Source: Desulfoscipio geothermicus (GTDB lineage Bacteria; Bacillota; Desulfotomaculia; Desulfotomaculales; Desulfallaceae). Taken from it: 64,000 nt of DNA. Of this stretch, positions 54,509 through 63,720 are shown piece by piece. The first letter of the stretch is position 1; the number at the start of each line of letters is the position of its first letter. Below the pieces are notes generated by a model that did not search any database, was not told the DNA's origin, and saw only the letters and a list, made by a program, of their open reading frames with translations. The stretch spans positions 1 to 64,000 of the forward strand of contig JAENYS010000006.1 of the NCBI GenBank assembly GCA_016841645.1, read 5' to 3'. The position numbers and the translations under genes are program-made.

Positions 54509-54769
54509 TTAGAGACCGGACATTAAATCACTTGGACCGGGTATTTCAAATGACGTGCAGTTATTGCCGGTACCGCATGATTTTGTAGTCATCTTGATTT
54601 TGCCGCTGCATTGGCTTTGCCCCATAACATAATTAGTTTTGCTGATAATACGCTCCAGAGATTCTGAACTACATTCAGGGCAATGTGTTATTAATTCTTC
54701 TTGCCTGGTGACGAAAATTTTTTCAAAAACATTTCCGCATTTTAAACAACGAAATTCAAAAATGGGCAT
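54509..54769 (-). CDS. FmdB-family zinc ribbon protein
   Basis: An 86-residue protein starting MPIFEFRCLKCGNVFEK, with the second pair in THCPECSSES, the FmdB zinc ribbon (C8, C11, C30, C33). The tail has further cysteines (SKTNYVMGQSQCSGKIKM, CGTGNNC) not standard for the family. Function unknown. It lies directly before the HEAT-repeat gene on the minus strand, in a region of sulfite-reduction genes. Confidence 0.85.
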   Translation of the reverse strand: MPIFEFRCLKCGNVFEKIFVTRQEELITHCPECSSESLERIISKTNYVMGQSQCSGKIKMTTKSCGTGNNCTSFEIPGPSDLMSGL

Positions 54770-54921
54770 AATATTACTTGCTCCTTTTTATATAATTTAG
54801 CCATAGAATGGTCGGTGCATTGGTTGAGGATAATTTAGGTTACCGGCATTGCATGCAATGGAAATTGGGTGTATAGTATTATTTTGAAAGAATGTATATT
54901 AACAAAAAAGGGGAGATGAAT

Positions 54922-55764
54922 ATGTCTCAAGACGAAAAATGCAATAGCTGCAATCAAAATACCGGGGACTGTTCGCCGGATAAATGCGGTATTGATAAAC
55001 TGCCCCAGAACGAATATAACAATATTAAGCATGTGGTTGCAGTGATGAGCGGTAAAGGTGGGGTTGGTAAATCTTCAGTTTCCGCCCTGTTGGCGCTCAA
55101 TCTGGCAAATAAAGGATATCAGGTGGGTATACTGGATGCCGATATCACCGGCCCCAGCATTCCCAAGATGTTTGGTGTCAGCGGCTTGCCCGAGCAGGGT
55201 GAAAATATTATGTATGCTAAATTGACGGACAAGGGTATAAAAATTATGTCCTTGAACTTGTTGCTGGAGAATGAAGATATGCCGGTTATCTGGCGAGGTC
55301 CCGTTATTGCCGGTGCTGTTAAACAATTTTGGACTGACGTTGCTTGGGGAGAATTAGACTATATGGTGGTGGACCTGCCCCCTGGAACAGGTGATGTGCC
55401 GCTTACTGTTATGCAATCGCTGCCGCTCGATGGCGTGCTTATAGTTACCTCGCCCCAGGATTTGGCCAATATGGTGGTGCGTAAGGCTGTAAACATGGTC
55501 AAATACATGAATATACCTGTGCTGGGGTTTGTGGAAAATATGAGCTATCTATGCTGTCCTGACTGCGGCAAGGAAATCAAAGTTTTTGGCGAAAGTCATG
55601 CTGCTTCACTGGCCAACTCCATGGGTTTACGCCTGTTGGAGAAACTGCCTATTGACCCTACTCTGAATGAATTGAGTGATGCCGGCCAGATCGAGAAGTA
55701 TGACCGGGAGTTGTTTAATGGCCTGGATGATATTATAGATAAGCAGGTAACCAGCATTTCTTAA
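54922..55764 (+). CDS. Mrp/Nbp35-type Fe-S cluster carrier ATPase
   Basis: About 280 residues. An N-terminal cysteine cluster (CNSCNQNTGDCSPDKC) is as in Nbp35-like members. P-loop VMSGKGGVGKSSVSALLALN, DADITGPSIPKMFG and VVDLPPGTGDVPLTVMQS follow, and a late CCPDCGKEI holds the CxxC that bridges a [4Fe-4S] cluster. Such proteins load Fe-S clusters into target enzymes. The ATG at 54922 has GGGGA seven bases before it; the frame is open from 54892. Between dsrABD and dsrMK it may serve those Fe-S-rich proteins. Confidence 0.9.
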   Translation: MSQDEKCNSCNQNTGDCSPDKCGIDKLPQNEYNNIKHVVAVMSGKGGVGKSSVSALLALNLANKGYQVGILDADITGPSIPKMFGVSGLPEQGENIMYAKLTDKGIKIMSLNLLLENEDMPVIWRGPVIAGAVKQFWTDVAWGELDYMVVDLPPGTGDVPLTVMQSLPLDGVLIVTSPQDLANMVVRKAVNMVKYMNIPVLGFVENMSYLCCPDCGKEIKVFGESHAASLANSMGLRLLEKLPIDPTLNELSDAGQIEKYDRELFNGLDDIIDKQVTSIS

Positions 55765-55804
55765 ATAGACCGGAACATTAGTTAATAACATAAAGTTTTT
55801 GTAT

Positions 55805-55835
55805 AAACCGCCTGGCGCAGGCGGTTTTATTTTGT
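55805..55835 (+). terminator. Terminator after the Mrp-type gene
   Basis: AACCGCCT and AGGCGGTT form a stem around a five-base loop, then TTATTTTG. Confidence 0.82.
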
Positions 55836-56119
55836 TATTTAACATTAGCTATATACGCTTTGCTGCTTAGTATCAATTTATTAAGAATGTATATGAATTA
55901 TTCATTTAAATAATAAAAGTTGCTGTAATGGACCCCTCAAGGGTCCATTGGTTTTTGTATTATTTGCTTGTTCTTGATAAAAAAGGTCGTATTGTCCTTT
56001 AATGGATCGAATAATTTTGATCACTAAGAATATGTAATAGAGCAAGAATTTTTCATGACGTTTTGTGCATTGAGCGAACGAAAGGAATGGATAGCCATGC
56101 TCCATTGGGAGGTATTTGA
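55836..56119. other. Intergenic region before dsrM with a second hairpin
   Basis: AATGGACCC at 55927-55935 pairs with GGGTCCATT at 55941-55949, followed by GGTTTTTG, so it may be a terminator or attenuator in the dsrMK leader. No gene is supported. A GGGAGG at 56106-56111 is the ribosome site of dsrM. Confidence 0.55.
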
Positions 56120-56944
56120 ATGAAGTTGCTGATTGGTCAAATACTTCCGTATATAACGGTAACATTATTCACCCTGGGCATACTTTACCGTTTGGGACGC
56201 TGGGCCGGAGCGCGTATTGTGCACAATATTACACTGTCGCCCTGGTTACAGACCAATAGCCAGGTTGCCATAAGAGTGAGCTCGGAAGCATTTTTGTTTC
56301 GTAATTTGTTTAGATTTGATAGAGCATTGTGGGCCGGTGCCTTGCTGATGCATTTTGCATTGCTGAATGTTCTGGGCGGGCATATTGTGGGCTTTGGCTT
56401 TTTGGGTGAACAGTTTGCGTTGATTCCCGGTCTGGGTATAACACCGGAACTTAGCAGGGAAATATCCGGTTTGTTGGGTTCTATTTTTGGTATTGTATTA
56501 TGGATTGCTTTACTATACCTGCTTTACAGGCGTTTTACTAAAGAAGCAGTAAAGATGGTAACCGAGCCCAGCGATAATTTGTGGCTGATATACCTGCTGG
56601 TACTGGTGGGTATAGGCAATATCATGCGGTTTGTTCCCGGCTATCATATAGAATATGAATTGGTACGCGATTATATCTCGGCGCTTATTCTTTTCCATCC
56701 CGTAGTGGATATGGATCTTTTAAACAGTGTATTTTTCTTGGCCCACTTACTGTTGGTGCAGATTTTGCTGATTGTGTTCCCGTTCAGTAAATTGATGCAT
56801 GTATTTGGCATGTTTGCCGAGCGTTATATTGTTAACCGGGTCTATAATGATCCTGCCCCCGGTTTGCCTAATGTTGATGTGGCGTCGGCCCGAAAAGCCG
56901 GTCTTGGTGTGCCCGACGGAGATGCTGCGGAGGAGGAGGTGTAA
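56120..56944 (+). CDS. dsrM: Membrane subunit DsrM (cytochrome b-like)
   Basis: A 274-residue NarI-like membrane protein with about six helices and histidines in helices suited to bind two hemes b (LMHFALLN, FFLAHLLL, LMHVFGMF). DsrM takes electrons from menaquinol and hands them to DsrK. The C-terminal 35 residues are soluble and acidic. GGGAGG seven bases before the ATG supports the start. It overlaps nothing; dsrK begins three bases after its stop. Confidence 0.92.
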   Translation: MKLLIGQILPYITVTLFTLGILYRLGRWAGARIVHNITLSPWLQTNSQVAIRVSSEAFLFRNLFRFDRALWAGALLMHFALLNVLGGHIVGFGFLGEQFALIPGLGITPELSREISGLLGSIFGIVLWIALLYLLYRRFTKEAVKMVTEPSDNLWLIYLLVLVGIGNIMRFVPGYHIEYELVRDYISALILFHPVVDMDLLNSVFFLAHLLLVQILLIVFPFSKLMHVFGMFAERYIVNRVYNDPAPGLPNVDVASARKAGLGVPDGDAAEEEV

Positions 56945-56947
56945 GCT

Positions 56948-58330
56948 GTGCCGGAATATAAAGGTATGGTGCAGCCGACTCGGGCGTCGGTAGCTGAAAT
57001 GCGAAAAATTCACATTGAGCCGGTATCTGATGAGATAAAGCCCGATAAAGCAATAGAGTTTCTGGATCAAATTCGCAAAAAATTTCGCTCCTTTGTCATA
57101 GCCATGGAATCATGCACCAAATGCGGTCTGTGTGCGGAAAACTGCCACACCTACCTTGGCACCGGAGACCCCAACAATATCCCTACAAACCGGGCTGAGC
57201 TAATTCGTAAAATCTATAAGCGATATTTTACTCTGGAGGGGCGTTGGTTTGGCAAACTGGTAGGGGCTGAAGATATTAGTCTGGATGTAATTGAACAATG
57301 GTATTCTTATTTTTACCAATGCAGCCAGTGCCGGCGTTGTGCCCACGTTTGTCCCTTCGGTATTGACACTTGCGAAGTAACCTTTATTGGCCGCCAATTG
57401 TTGCATTGGTTGGGTATTTCACCTAAACTGCATGCTACAACGGGTGCTGCCATGGAGAAAGTGGGTAACCATACTGCCTTGCCCAAACCCGGCATTGTGG
57501 ATACCCTGGAGTTTATGGCGGAAGAAGTTTTGGATGAATTCGGCGTGGAAGTTGAGTTCCCCGTTGACAAGCCCGGCTCCGATATCATGTATATACCTTC
57601 GTCGGCGGACTTTTTGCTAAACCCCTATACCTTGATGGGTGCGGGCATGTTCTTTACTTATATCGGTGCCAACTGGACCATTCCCAGTACCGTCACCGAG
57701 GCCGGTAACTTTGGTTTTTTGTTTGACCAGTACTGGACTCAACGAGGGAATGTAATGCGTCTTTTAAACGTTGCTCAAGAACTGGGTATTAAAAAAATTG
57801 TTTGGGGTGAGTGCGGGCATGGCTGGCGGGCAGCTAAGATGTATATTCCGACCTTGGCTGACCGGCCGGTACGTTGGCCCCTTACCCACATTCATGATGA
57901 AATTGCTAATTTAATTCTTAAAAACGAGTTGAAGCTTGATCCATCAAAGAACAGCAAGCCTGTTACACTCCATGACCCCTGTAACTATGTGCGGGCTTGC
58001 GGATTAAACGATAATATGAGAGTAATAATGAATGCTTGTGTTACGGATTTTCGGGAGATGTGCCCTCATGGTGCGGATAACTTCTGTTGCGGCGGTGGTG
58101 CAGCTATTTTGTTCGATGACCCGGAAATGTACCGGCGCCGCATTTTGCTAAGTAAGAAAAAGGCCGAACAGGTAAGGGCTACTGGCGTTGGTAAAGACGG
58201 CGAAGGTATTCTTTGCGCGCCTTGCTCTATTTGTAAAGCTCAGCTGTATCCTATGGTGGAAGAGCATGAACTGGGTGTAGAAGTAAAAGGCTTAATTGAT
58301 CTGGTTGGTAAGGCGCTGGTCTGGAAATAA
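56948..58330 (+). CDS. dsrK: Iron-sulfur subunit DsrK (HdrD-like)
   Basis: A 460-residue protein of the HdrD type. A ferredoxin-like part has CTKCGLCAENC and CSQCRRCAHVCPFG. The C-terminal part has CGHGWRAAK, a LHDPCNYVRACG block and CCGGGAAILF (CCG domain), which binds the special [4Fe-4S] cluster of heterodisulfide reductases. DsrK is thought to reduce the DsrC trisulfide or a related thiol. GTG start, GGAGG upstream. No dsrJ, dsrO or dsrP follows, the usual state in Gram-positive sulfate reducers. Confidence 0.94.
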   Translation: MPEYKGMVQPTRASVAEMRKIHIEPVSDEIKPDKAIEFLDQIRKKFRSFVIAMESCTKCGLCAENCHTYLGTGDPNNIPTNRAELIRKIYKRYFTLEGRWFGKLVGAEDISLDVIEQWYSYFYQCSQCRRCAHVCPFGIDTCEVTFIGRQLLHWLGISPKLHATTGAAMEKVGNHTALPKPGIVDTLEFMAEEVLDEFGVEVEFPVDKPGSDIMYIPSSADFLLNPYTLMGAGMFFTYIGANWTIPSTVTEAGNFGFLFDQYWTQRGNVMRLLNVAQELGIKKIVWGECGHGWRAAKMYIPTLADRPVRWPLTHIHDEIANLILKNELKLDPSKNSKPVTLHDPCNYVRACGLNDNMRVIMNACVTDFREMCPHGADNFCCGGGAAILFDDPEMYRRRILLSKKKAEQVRATGVGKDGEGILCAPCSICKAQLYPMVEEHELGVEVKGLIDLVGKALVWK

Positions 58331-58384
58331 TGTTTTTTTGTTGTGACGGGAATACCGGGAACGCTGGAAAGGCGGTGATGTGAA

Positions 58385-59806
58385 ATGAGGTTGTATAATA
58401 TTCCTCGTGTGGTAGTGGCTGCCCCCCACGGGCGGTCCGGTAAAACTACTATCACTATTGGGCTGTTATCAGCATTGAAATCAGCCGGTTACCGTGTGCA
58501 ACCTTATAAAAAAGGGCCTGACTTTATTGATCCCGGCTGGATGACCAGAATAGCCGGGCGTCCCTGCCGTAATTTGGACAGCTTTTTGATGGACCGTGAG
58601 GTGTTGCGAGCCTCGTTTGCAAGCAGCGCTCTAGATGTTGATATTGCGGTGGTGGAGGGGGCCATGGGTCTTTTTGATGGTGTAGATTTGGACGGCAGCG
58701 GCAGCACAGCTGAAATTGCCAAAGCCATTGATGCGCCGGTACTGCTGGTGGTAGACACCACCCGGATGACTCGCAGTGTAGCGGCCATGGTCTTGGGTTA
58801 CCAGCATTTTGATAACGGTGTACAGGTGGCAGGGGTGATTTTAAATAAAGTGGCTCGCCCGCGTCATGAAAAAATACTCAAGGCGGCTATAGAGCGTTAC
58901 TGCGCTATACCTGTATTTGGGGTTATCCCCAAAGAGGAAAAATTACATATTCCCGAGCGACACCTGGGTCTTGTTCCTGCTGCTGAGGTTGATGAACTAG
59001 CGGAAGCAGTGGACGAGTTCGGCGGTATTGTCGGTGCGTTTCTTGATCTGCCTGGTATTATCAAGGTGGCAAGCCATGCACCGCCGCTGACGGTGGATAC
59101 ATTGCTTGAACATGCCCCGGTCATGCAGGCACCAGGTTTGGACGGGCTAAGGTGTGCCGTGCCTCGTGCAAGAGTAGCCGTGTTTTTTGACCGGGCATTT
59201 ACATTTTATTACCCGGAAAATCTAGAGGCCTTGGTGGATGCAGGGGCGGAATTGATACTGGTGAATGCCCTGCGGGATGCACAATTTCCCGAGGTGGATG
59301 CAGTCTACATTGGGGGCGGATTTCCGGAGCTGTTTGCTGCTGAACTCAGTGCCAATGTTGGGTTGCTCGGCGATTTGCGCGCGCGCATCGAAGCGGGATT
59401 GCCGGTATATGCCGAATGCGGCGGGTTGATGTTTTTAGGCCGCAGTATTTGTTGGCGGGGCGTAAAATATGCTATGACCGGCGTATTGCCTTTTGACGTA
59501 ACTATACTGGATAAGCCCCAGGGGCACGGTTATATTACTCTGCAGGTGGAAAACAGCAGTCCCTATTTTACTGCCGGGGAAAGTTTGAGAGGTCATGAGT
59601 TTCATAACTCCCGGGTGGAAAATCTAGTGGAGGATAATATTAAATTTGCCTTTCGGGTAACCAAAGGACATGGTATTAATGGTCAAAGTGACGGTGTGTT
59701 GTATAAAAATGTACTGGCCTGTTACACACACCTGCATGCGTTGGCCACGACCGGTTGGGCACCGGGGCTGGTAGCCGCCGGTAAGAAGTATGGTGCAGCA
59801 AGGTAA
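58385..59806 (+). CDS. dsrN: DsrN, siroheme amide synthase (CobB/CbiA-like)
   Basis: A 473-residue glutamine-dependent amidase of the cobyrinate a,c-diamide synthase family. N-terminal ATPase part: GRSGKTTITIGLLSALK and VVEGAMGLFDG. C-terminal glutaminase part: YAECGGLMFLG with the catalytic cysteine, then GHEFHNSR. Next to dsrMK it is most likely DsrN, which amidates siroheme for DsrAB. A CbiA role in cobalamin synthesis is the alternative; no other cob/cbi genes are near. It follows dsrK after 54 bases, and a hairpin overlaps its stop. Confidence 0.87.
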   Translation: MRLYNIPRVVVAAPHGRSGKTTITIGLLSALKSAGYRVQPYKKGPDFIDPGWMTRIAGRPCRNLDSFLMDREVLRASFASSALDVDIAVVEGAMGLFDGVDLDGSGSTAEIAKAIDAPVLLVVDTTRMTRSVAAMVLGYQHFDNGVQVAGVILNKVARPRHEKILKAAIERYCAIPVFGVIPKEEKLHIPERHLGLVPAAEVDELAEAVDEFGGIVGAFLDLPGIIKVASHAPPLTVDTLLEHAPVMQAPGLDGLRCAVPRARVAVFFDRAFTFYYPENLEALVDAGAELILVNALRDAQFPEVDAVYIGGGFPELFAAELSANVGLLGDLRARIEAGLPVYAECGGLMFLGRSICWRGVKYAMTGVLPFDVTILDKPQGHGYITLQVENSSPYFTAGESLRGHEFHNSRVENLVEDNIKFAFRVTKGHGINGQSDGVLYKNVLACYTHLHALATTGWAPGLVAAGKKYGAAR

Positions 59807-59843
59807 AGCGGACTATTTAGATCCAGCGTTACCTTGCTTTTAT
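59797..59843 (+). terminator. Terminator after dsrN
   Basis: AGCAAGGTAA at 59797-59806 pairs with TTACCTTGCT at 59829-59838, followed by TTTATT. The first arm overlaps the stop codon. Confidence 0.8.
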
Positions 59844-59881
59844 TAGGTTGGTTGCTTGTTGCTATAACGATGGTAATCACG

Positions 59882-60142
59882 TTAGTGATCCATGCCACCG
59901 TTACTCGTTGTATACCCGGAGTTAATCATTTCCGCCACTAGACGCAGCGTTGCTACAGTATTGGTAATCAAAGCCTCATATAACAATACAGGCAAAACAT
60001 CTTGCATAGTAGCGTTTAATTCACCGGCGGCCACTTTTTGCCGGATAATTTCACCGGCCCGGTTTAATGCCGTATTAACCAGCTGAGTAATATCATCCTG
60101 TCTTGTTTTAACAAATTCATCTACATCAATATACTGTTCCAA
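59882..60142 (-). CDS. Small hypothetical protein
   Basis: An 86-residue soluble, mostly helical frame (EQYIDVDEFVKTRQDDITQL...) with no recognised domain. The start is TTG, and only a weak ribosome site is seen. Coding look is fair, and it lies convergent to dsrN. Function unknown. Confidence 0.5.
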   Translation of the reverse strand: MEQYIDVDEFVKTRQDDITQLVNTALNRAGEIIRQKVAAGELNATMQDVLPVLLYEALITNTVATLRLVAEMINSGYTTSNGGMDH

Positions 60143-60435
60143 AAAAATTCACCCGGTTTTTAAATAAATCACCGTTCGACTAGGCGGTTGGCAGTATTAT
60201 GTTTACACAGATTTTATTAAGACTGCGGTAAAAACCAGGTATTACACCTCCTTAATAGTATCTTGTATATACTGCCATTACGCACAAAAGCTGTGTATGT
60301 ATGAGGCAGTTTATTTTTTGTATATTCTGCCCGGATACTGCCAATCCTTGCTATTTTATTAAAAAAATTTTTAAGGCACATAGGCTGTGTCAATTTTAGA
60401 AAAACTATTGGTAAATAGATCAGGGGGTGCTGTTT

Positions 60436-61167
60436 TTGTCAGCGTGTAGGACAGCAAAAAAAATCATAGCTGTAATGTTAAGTACTATCATTATATCTTT
60501 TGCCGCCCTGATATTGCTACCAGGTAGTGCGGCCATAGCCCAGGCAAAGACACTCTATTGGGGCAGCAGAGGCGGTGAGGTAACTACATTGCAGCAAAAA
60601 CTTAAACAGTGGGGTTATTTTCATAGCTTTGTAGACGGTGTATATGGCTCTGCTACCTACCGGGCCGTGCGTGATTTTCAACGCAAAAACGGGCTGCGGG
60701 CCGATGGAGTAGTGGGTCCCAATACGCGGGCTGCTCTGGGTATGGTAGGCGGGCAAACTCAGATCGGCAGCCAAGTTGCAAGTAAGCCTTACGTCTCCCA
60801 AGGTTTTCTGCAAACATCCAGGGAAATACAACTACTGGCCCGGGTTATTGAGGGCGAAGCGGCCAATGAATCGTATTTTGGTAAGCTGGCAGTGGGTGCC
60901 GTAATCATGAATAGGTTAAAAAGTTCTGCTTTTCCAAGTACTTTATCAGGAGTTATTTATCAGCATCACGCGTTTGAATCTGTTACCAACGGCCAATATA
61001 ACCGGGCACTTACCAAAGAGTCATTGCAGGCGGCCAGCCAGGCCATGGCCGGGATGGATCCTACGGGTGGCGCCACATTCTTTTGGAACCCGTCCAAGCA
61101 AGTCAATCCCTGGATTTGGAGCAGGAACATTATTACCCGTATCGGCCGCCATGTTTTTGCCCGCTAA
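60436..61167 (+). CDS. sleB: Spore cortex-lytic enzyme SleB
   Basis: About 243 residues. A signal/anchor helix (IIAVMLSTIIISFAALILL) and a cleavage region (AIAQA) are followed by a peptidoglycan-binding domain (SRGGEVTTLQQKLKQWGYF to NTRAALG) and the SleB catalytic domain with RVIEGEAANESYFG (the catalytic Glu), GAVIMNRLK and TFFWNPSKQVN. It degrades spore cortex at germination. AGGGGG eight bases before the TTG at 60436 fixes the start; the GTG at 60427 lies inside the ribosome site. ypeB follows, as in Bacillus. Confidence 0.94.
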   Translation: MSACRTAKKIIAVMLSTIIISFAALILLPGSAAIAQAKTLYWGSRGGEVTTLQQKLKQWGYFHSFVDGVYGSATYRAVRDFQRKNGLRADGVVGPNTRAALGMVGGQTQIGSQVASKPYVSQGFLQTSREIQLLARVIEGEAANESYFGKLAVGAVIMNRLKSSAFPSTLSGVIYQHHAFESVTNGQYNRALTKESLQAASQAMAGMDPTGGATFFWNPSKQVNPWIWSRNIITRIGRHVFAR

Positions 61168-61461
61168 TTTTGGGGGCGGGTAGGCAATAGTTACTAAAAA
61201 TTATAAAAACAATAAAACAGGAGGTGTTAAAACCTGTTTCTTTCAGTTTCACCAAAACAAGAAAGCGATCAACTATAAGAATAATAGTGTGAAATCACCA
61301 TATTTTGCATATACATGCTGTGCAATTACGGCATGAACACTATAGAATATAGGCGAAAGCCTATGACAATGTAGTTGTATCCTGTGAAACTGTCTCTCGT
61401 TCGTCGGCGGGAGAGAAACCTTAATATATTTGCTAGGTTTCAGAAACCAGGTAATTGGCCT
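61168..61461. other. Spacer between sleB and ypeB
   Basis: About 290 bases. The frame of ypeB is open back to 61375, but no ribosome site supports that start. A GGCGAAAGCC stem near 61352 and the pair AAAACAGG...CCTGTTTC near 61213-61240 are small hairpins. No other gene is seen. Confidence 0.4.
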
Positions 61462-62829
61462 ATGAAGAGGTGGTTTGCCGCCCTTGGATTAATGACTATT
61501 GCCGTGTTCGGTATTGGCTACTGGGGTTATCAGGAGCACAACTCCAAGCTAATGCTGCAGACAGCTGTAAACAATAATTATCACCGGGCATTTTATAATT
61601 TAACCGACCATGTGCAAACCATGGAAATTTTGCTTGGGAAGAGTTTGGTATTATCGGGTCCGGAAAAAAACGCACAGTTTTTTGAGCAAATCTGGCAGCA
61701 ATCCAACCAGGCGCTGGACAATCTGACTCAGTTGCCGGTGGGCGATGCTTTGCTGGGTAGGACGGCCAAATTTATTACCCAGTTAGGGGATTACTCAAAT
61801 ACATTAGCCGGACAGGTGTCCGAGGGCAAACCGCTTACCCGGGAACAGTGGGATACAGTGAACAGGCTCTATAACCAGTCCTCAGATTTAAACAAGGAGC
61901 TTGACAAAATTCATGCCGGTATTGCGGATGGGTCGTTAAATCTCGATGAACTCGCTATAACCAGCTCAAATCGCCTGGACAAGGAAGGCCAAAAACTAGC
62001 TACCGGTAACTTTCAAACTATGGACCGGCAGATGCAAGCTTACCCAACCCTTATTTATGACGGTCCTTTTTCGGATAACATGGAGCAAGGGCGAGCCCGT
62101 GGTGCAACCGGTGAAAAGATTAGTCAGGCGAAAGCCAAGTCTATAGCCATGCAATATTTTAATGATCCAGGGGGCGAAAATGTGCTGGCCCAGGTAACCG
62201 GTGAAGTAGAAGGTAGTATTAAGGCCTACCGGGTGGAGATAGCCCGGCGCCAGGGAGGGACGGTAGTTGGCGAACCAACTGTGGCAGACGTTTCCATACA
62301 AGGAGGACATCTTATATGGATGGTTACTCCCAGAAACGTAGCCGGTGCCGGCTGGAGTATTGATAAGGCCCGGTCCCGGGCGGAGGCTTATTTGCGTGAG
62401 CATGGATATAGGAACATGCAAAGTAGCTACTATCAGCGCAATGACAATACAATTACTTTTAACTATGCGCTTACACAGGACGGGGTCATTATATATCCGG
62501 ATTTGATCAAGGTAACAGTAGCATTGGATAATGGGCAGGTGGTGGCTATAGATGCCAGGGGCTACTTAATGTCACATCATAAACGCAACCTGGACAAGCC
62601 AAAACTGACGGAGCCCGAGGCCCGCATGCTGCTCAGTAGCAGGCTTAAGGTAGAGGGAATGGGAAGGCCGGCCATTATTCCGGTAGGCGTGGAAAAAGAA
62701 ATACTTACTTGGGAATTTAAAGGAACTCAGGGTGAGGAAACCTACCTGGTGTATATCAATGCAATAACCGGTGATGAGGAAAATGTGCTCAGGTTGGTTA
62801 ATACCTCAAATGGAGAACTTACCATATAA
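61462..62829 (+). CDS. ypeB: Germination protein YpeB
   Basis: About 455 residues from MKRWFAALGLM at 61462 (the frame is open from 61375). One N-terminal membrane helix (LGLMTIAVFGIGYWGYQEH), a helical middle part and C-terminal PepSY repeats (KISQAKAKSIAMQYF, SIDKARSRAEAYLREHGY, LTEPEARMLLSSRL). YpeB is needed for SleB to be stable and localised in spores. The pairing with sleB is conserved. The start is set by the family's N-terminus, not by a strong ribosome site. Confidence 0.9.
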   Translation: MKRWFAALGLMTIAVFGIGYWGYQEHNSKLMLQTAVNNNYHRAFYNLTDHVQTMEILLGKSLVLSGPEKNAQFFEQIWQQSNQALDNLTQLPVGDALLGRTAKFITQLGDYSNTLAGQVSEGKPLTREQWDTVNRLYNQSSDLNKELDKIHAGIADGSLNLDELAITSSNRLDKEGQKLATGNFQTMDRQMQAYPTLIYDGPFSDNMEQGRARGATGEKISQAKAKSIAMQYFNDPGGENVLAQVTGEVEGSIKAYRVEIARRQGGTVVGEPTVADVSIQGGHLIWMVTPRNVAGAGWSIDKARSRAEAYLREHGYRNMQSSYYQRNDNTITFNYALTQDGVIIYPDLIKVTVALDNGQVVAIDARGYLMSHHKRNLDKPKLTEPEARMLLSSRLKVEGMGRPAIIPVGVEKEILTWEFKGTQGEETYLVYINAITGDEENVLRLVNTSNGELTI

Positions 62830-62925
62830 TAAGTCACCGGTACAACATTTTCCTGCAGGTTTTCAAGCGAAGTATCATTGACACCTATAGTAGTGCGTGC
62901 TAAAATACTCCTAGCTTATTTATGA

Positions 62926-63178
62926 AAGCAAAGCATTGAAGGGGAATAAGGGTATAAGATACTTCGCGCAGCGAGCCGGGAATTGGTGTGAGCCCGGTGG
63001 TTGTATGTACCCATGCCGCCCCGGAGCCGCAGGCTGAAAACCAAAGGATAAGTAGGCTGAGCCGTTTTGCCCCCGTTAAAGGGCCCCGAGTGGATCGTAC
63101 TTTATAATAGCGATCAACCAGGGTGGTACCGCGAGTAAATCCTCGTCCCTTGTCAAGTCTTGGGACGGGGTTTTTTAA
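62926..63178 (+). promoter_or_regulatory. T-box leader (tRNA-sensing riboswitch)
   Basis: Stem I apical parts are visible (GAGCCGGGAATTGGTGTGAGC at 62972-62992). The T-box AGGGTGGTACCGCG is at about 63120-63133, followed by a terminator: CCTCGTCCC at 63141-63149 with GGGACGGGG at 63162-63170 and TTTTTT. GGAGC near 63032 ends stem I. The specifier codon lies in ACCCATGCCGCCCC (about 63010-63023) and cannot be fixed by eye. It controls the regulator and aminotransferase genes downstream. Confidence 0.9.
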
Positions 63179-63228
63179 TTTCTTTTGCAACTGTACATGA
63201 GTAATTGTAACCGGAAAGGGGTGACTAT

Positions 63229-63720
63229 GTGAATAACATTACCAGACAAATCCTTGAGCTGCTCGAGGATAATGCCAAATTAGCACCGGAAGAAATGGCT
63301 ATCATGCTAAATATTGATTTAGTAAAGGTTCGGGGCATTATCAAAGAGCTCGAGGATAAAAAGGCCATTCTTAGCTACCTAACACTGATTAATTGGGAGA
63401 AGGTGGGCGAGGAAAAAGTTAACGCCTTAATCGAGGTGCGCATTACCCCCCAGCGTGATGTAGGTTTCGATGCCGTGGCCGAACGTATTTACCGGTTTCC
63501 GGAAGTGCGCAGCATGCACTTAATGAGCGGTACATATGATCTGGCAGTTCTATTGGAAGGTCGCAGCATGAAGGAAATAGCCCATTTTGTAGCTACCAAG
63601 CTAGCCACCATTGAAGGGGTGGTCAGTACCGCTTCGCATTTTGTGCTGAAGACATATAAACAAAACGGGGTAATTATAGAAGATAATGAGGAAGATAGGA
63701 GGCTGATGGTTTCCCCATGA
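63229..63720 (+). CDS. Lrp/AsnC-family transcriptional regulator
   Basis: A 163-residue protein. Residues 1-60 are a winged HTH (ITRQILELLEDNAKLAPEEM, LNIDLVKVRGIIKELEDKKA). The rest is the RAM ligand-binding domain (KVNALIEVRITPQRDVGFDA, VRSMHLMSGTYDLAVLLEGR). Lrp-type regulators sense amino acids. GTG start, seven bases after AAAGGGG. It overlaps the aminotransferase gene by four bases, and both lie under the T-box leader, so they probably control and carry out one amino-acid conversion. Confidence 0.9.
   Translation: MNNITRQILELLEDNAKLAPEEMAIMLNIDLVKVRGIIKELEDKKAILSYLTLINWEKVGEEKVNALIEVRITPQRDVGFDAVAERIYRFPEVRSMHLMSGTYDLAVLLEGRSMKEIAHFVATKLATIEGVVSTASHFVLKTYKQNGVIIEDNEEDRRLMVSP

Noticed and set aside
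58385-59806. Assignment of the CbiA-like gene to cobalamin synthesis
   Set aside because: No other cob/cbi gene is near and it follows dsrMK; kept only as an alternative.
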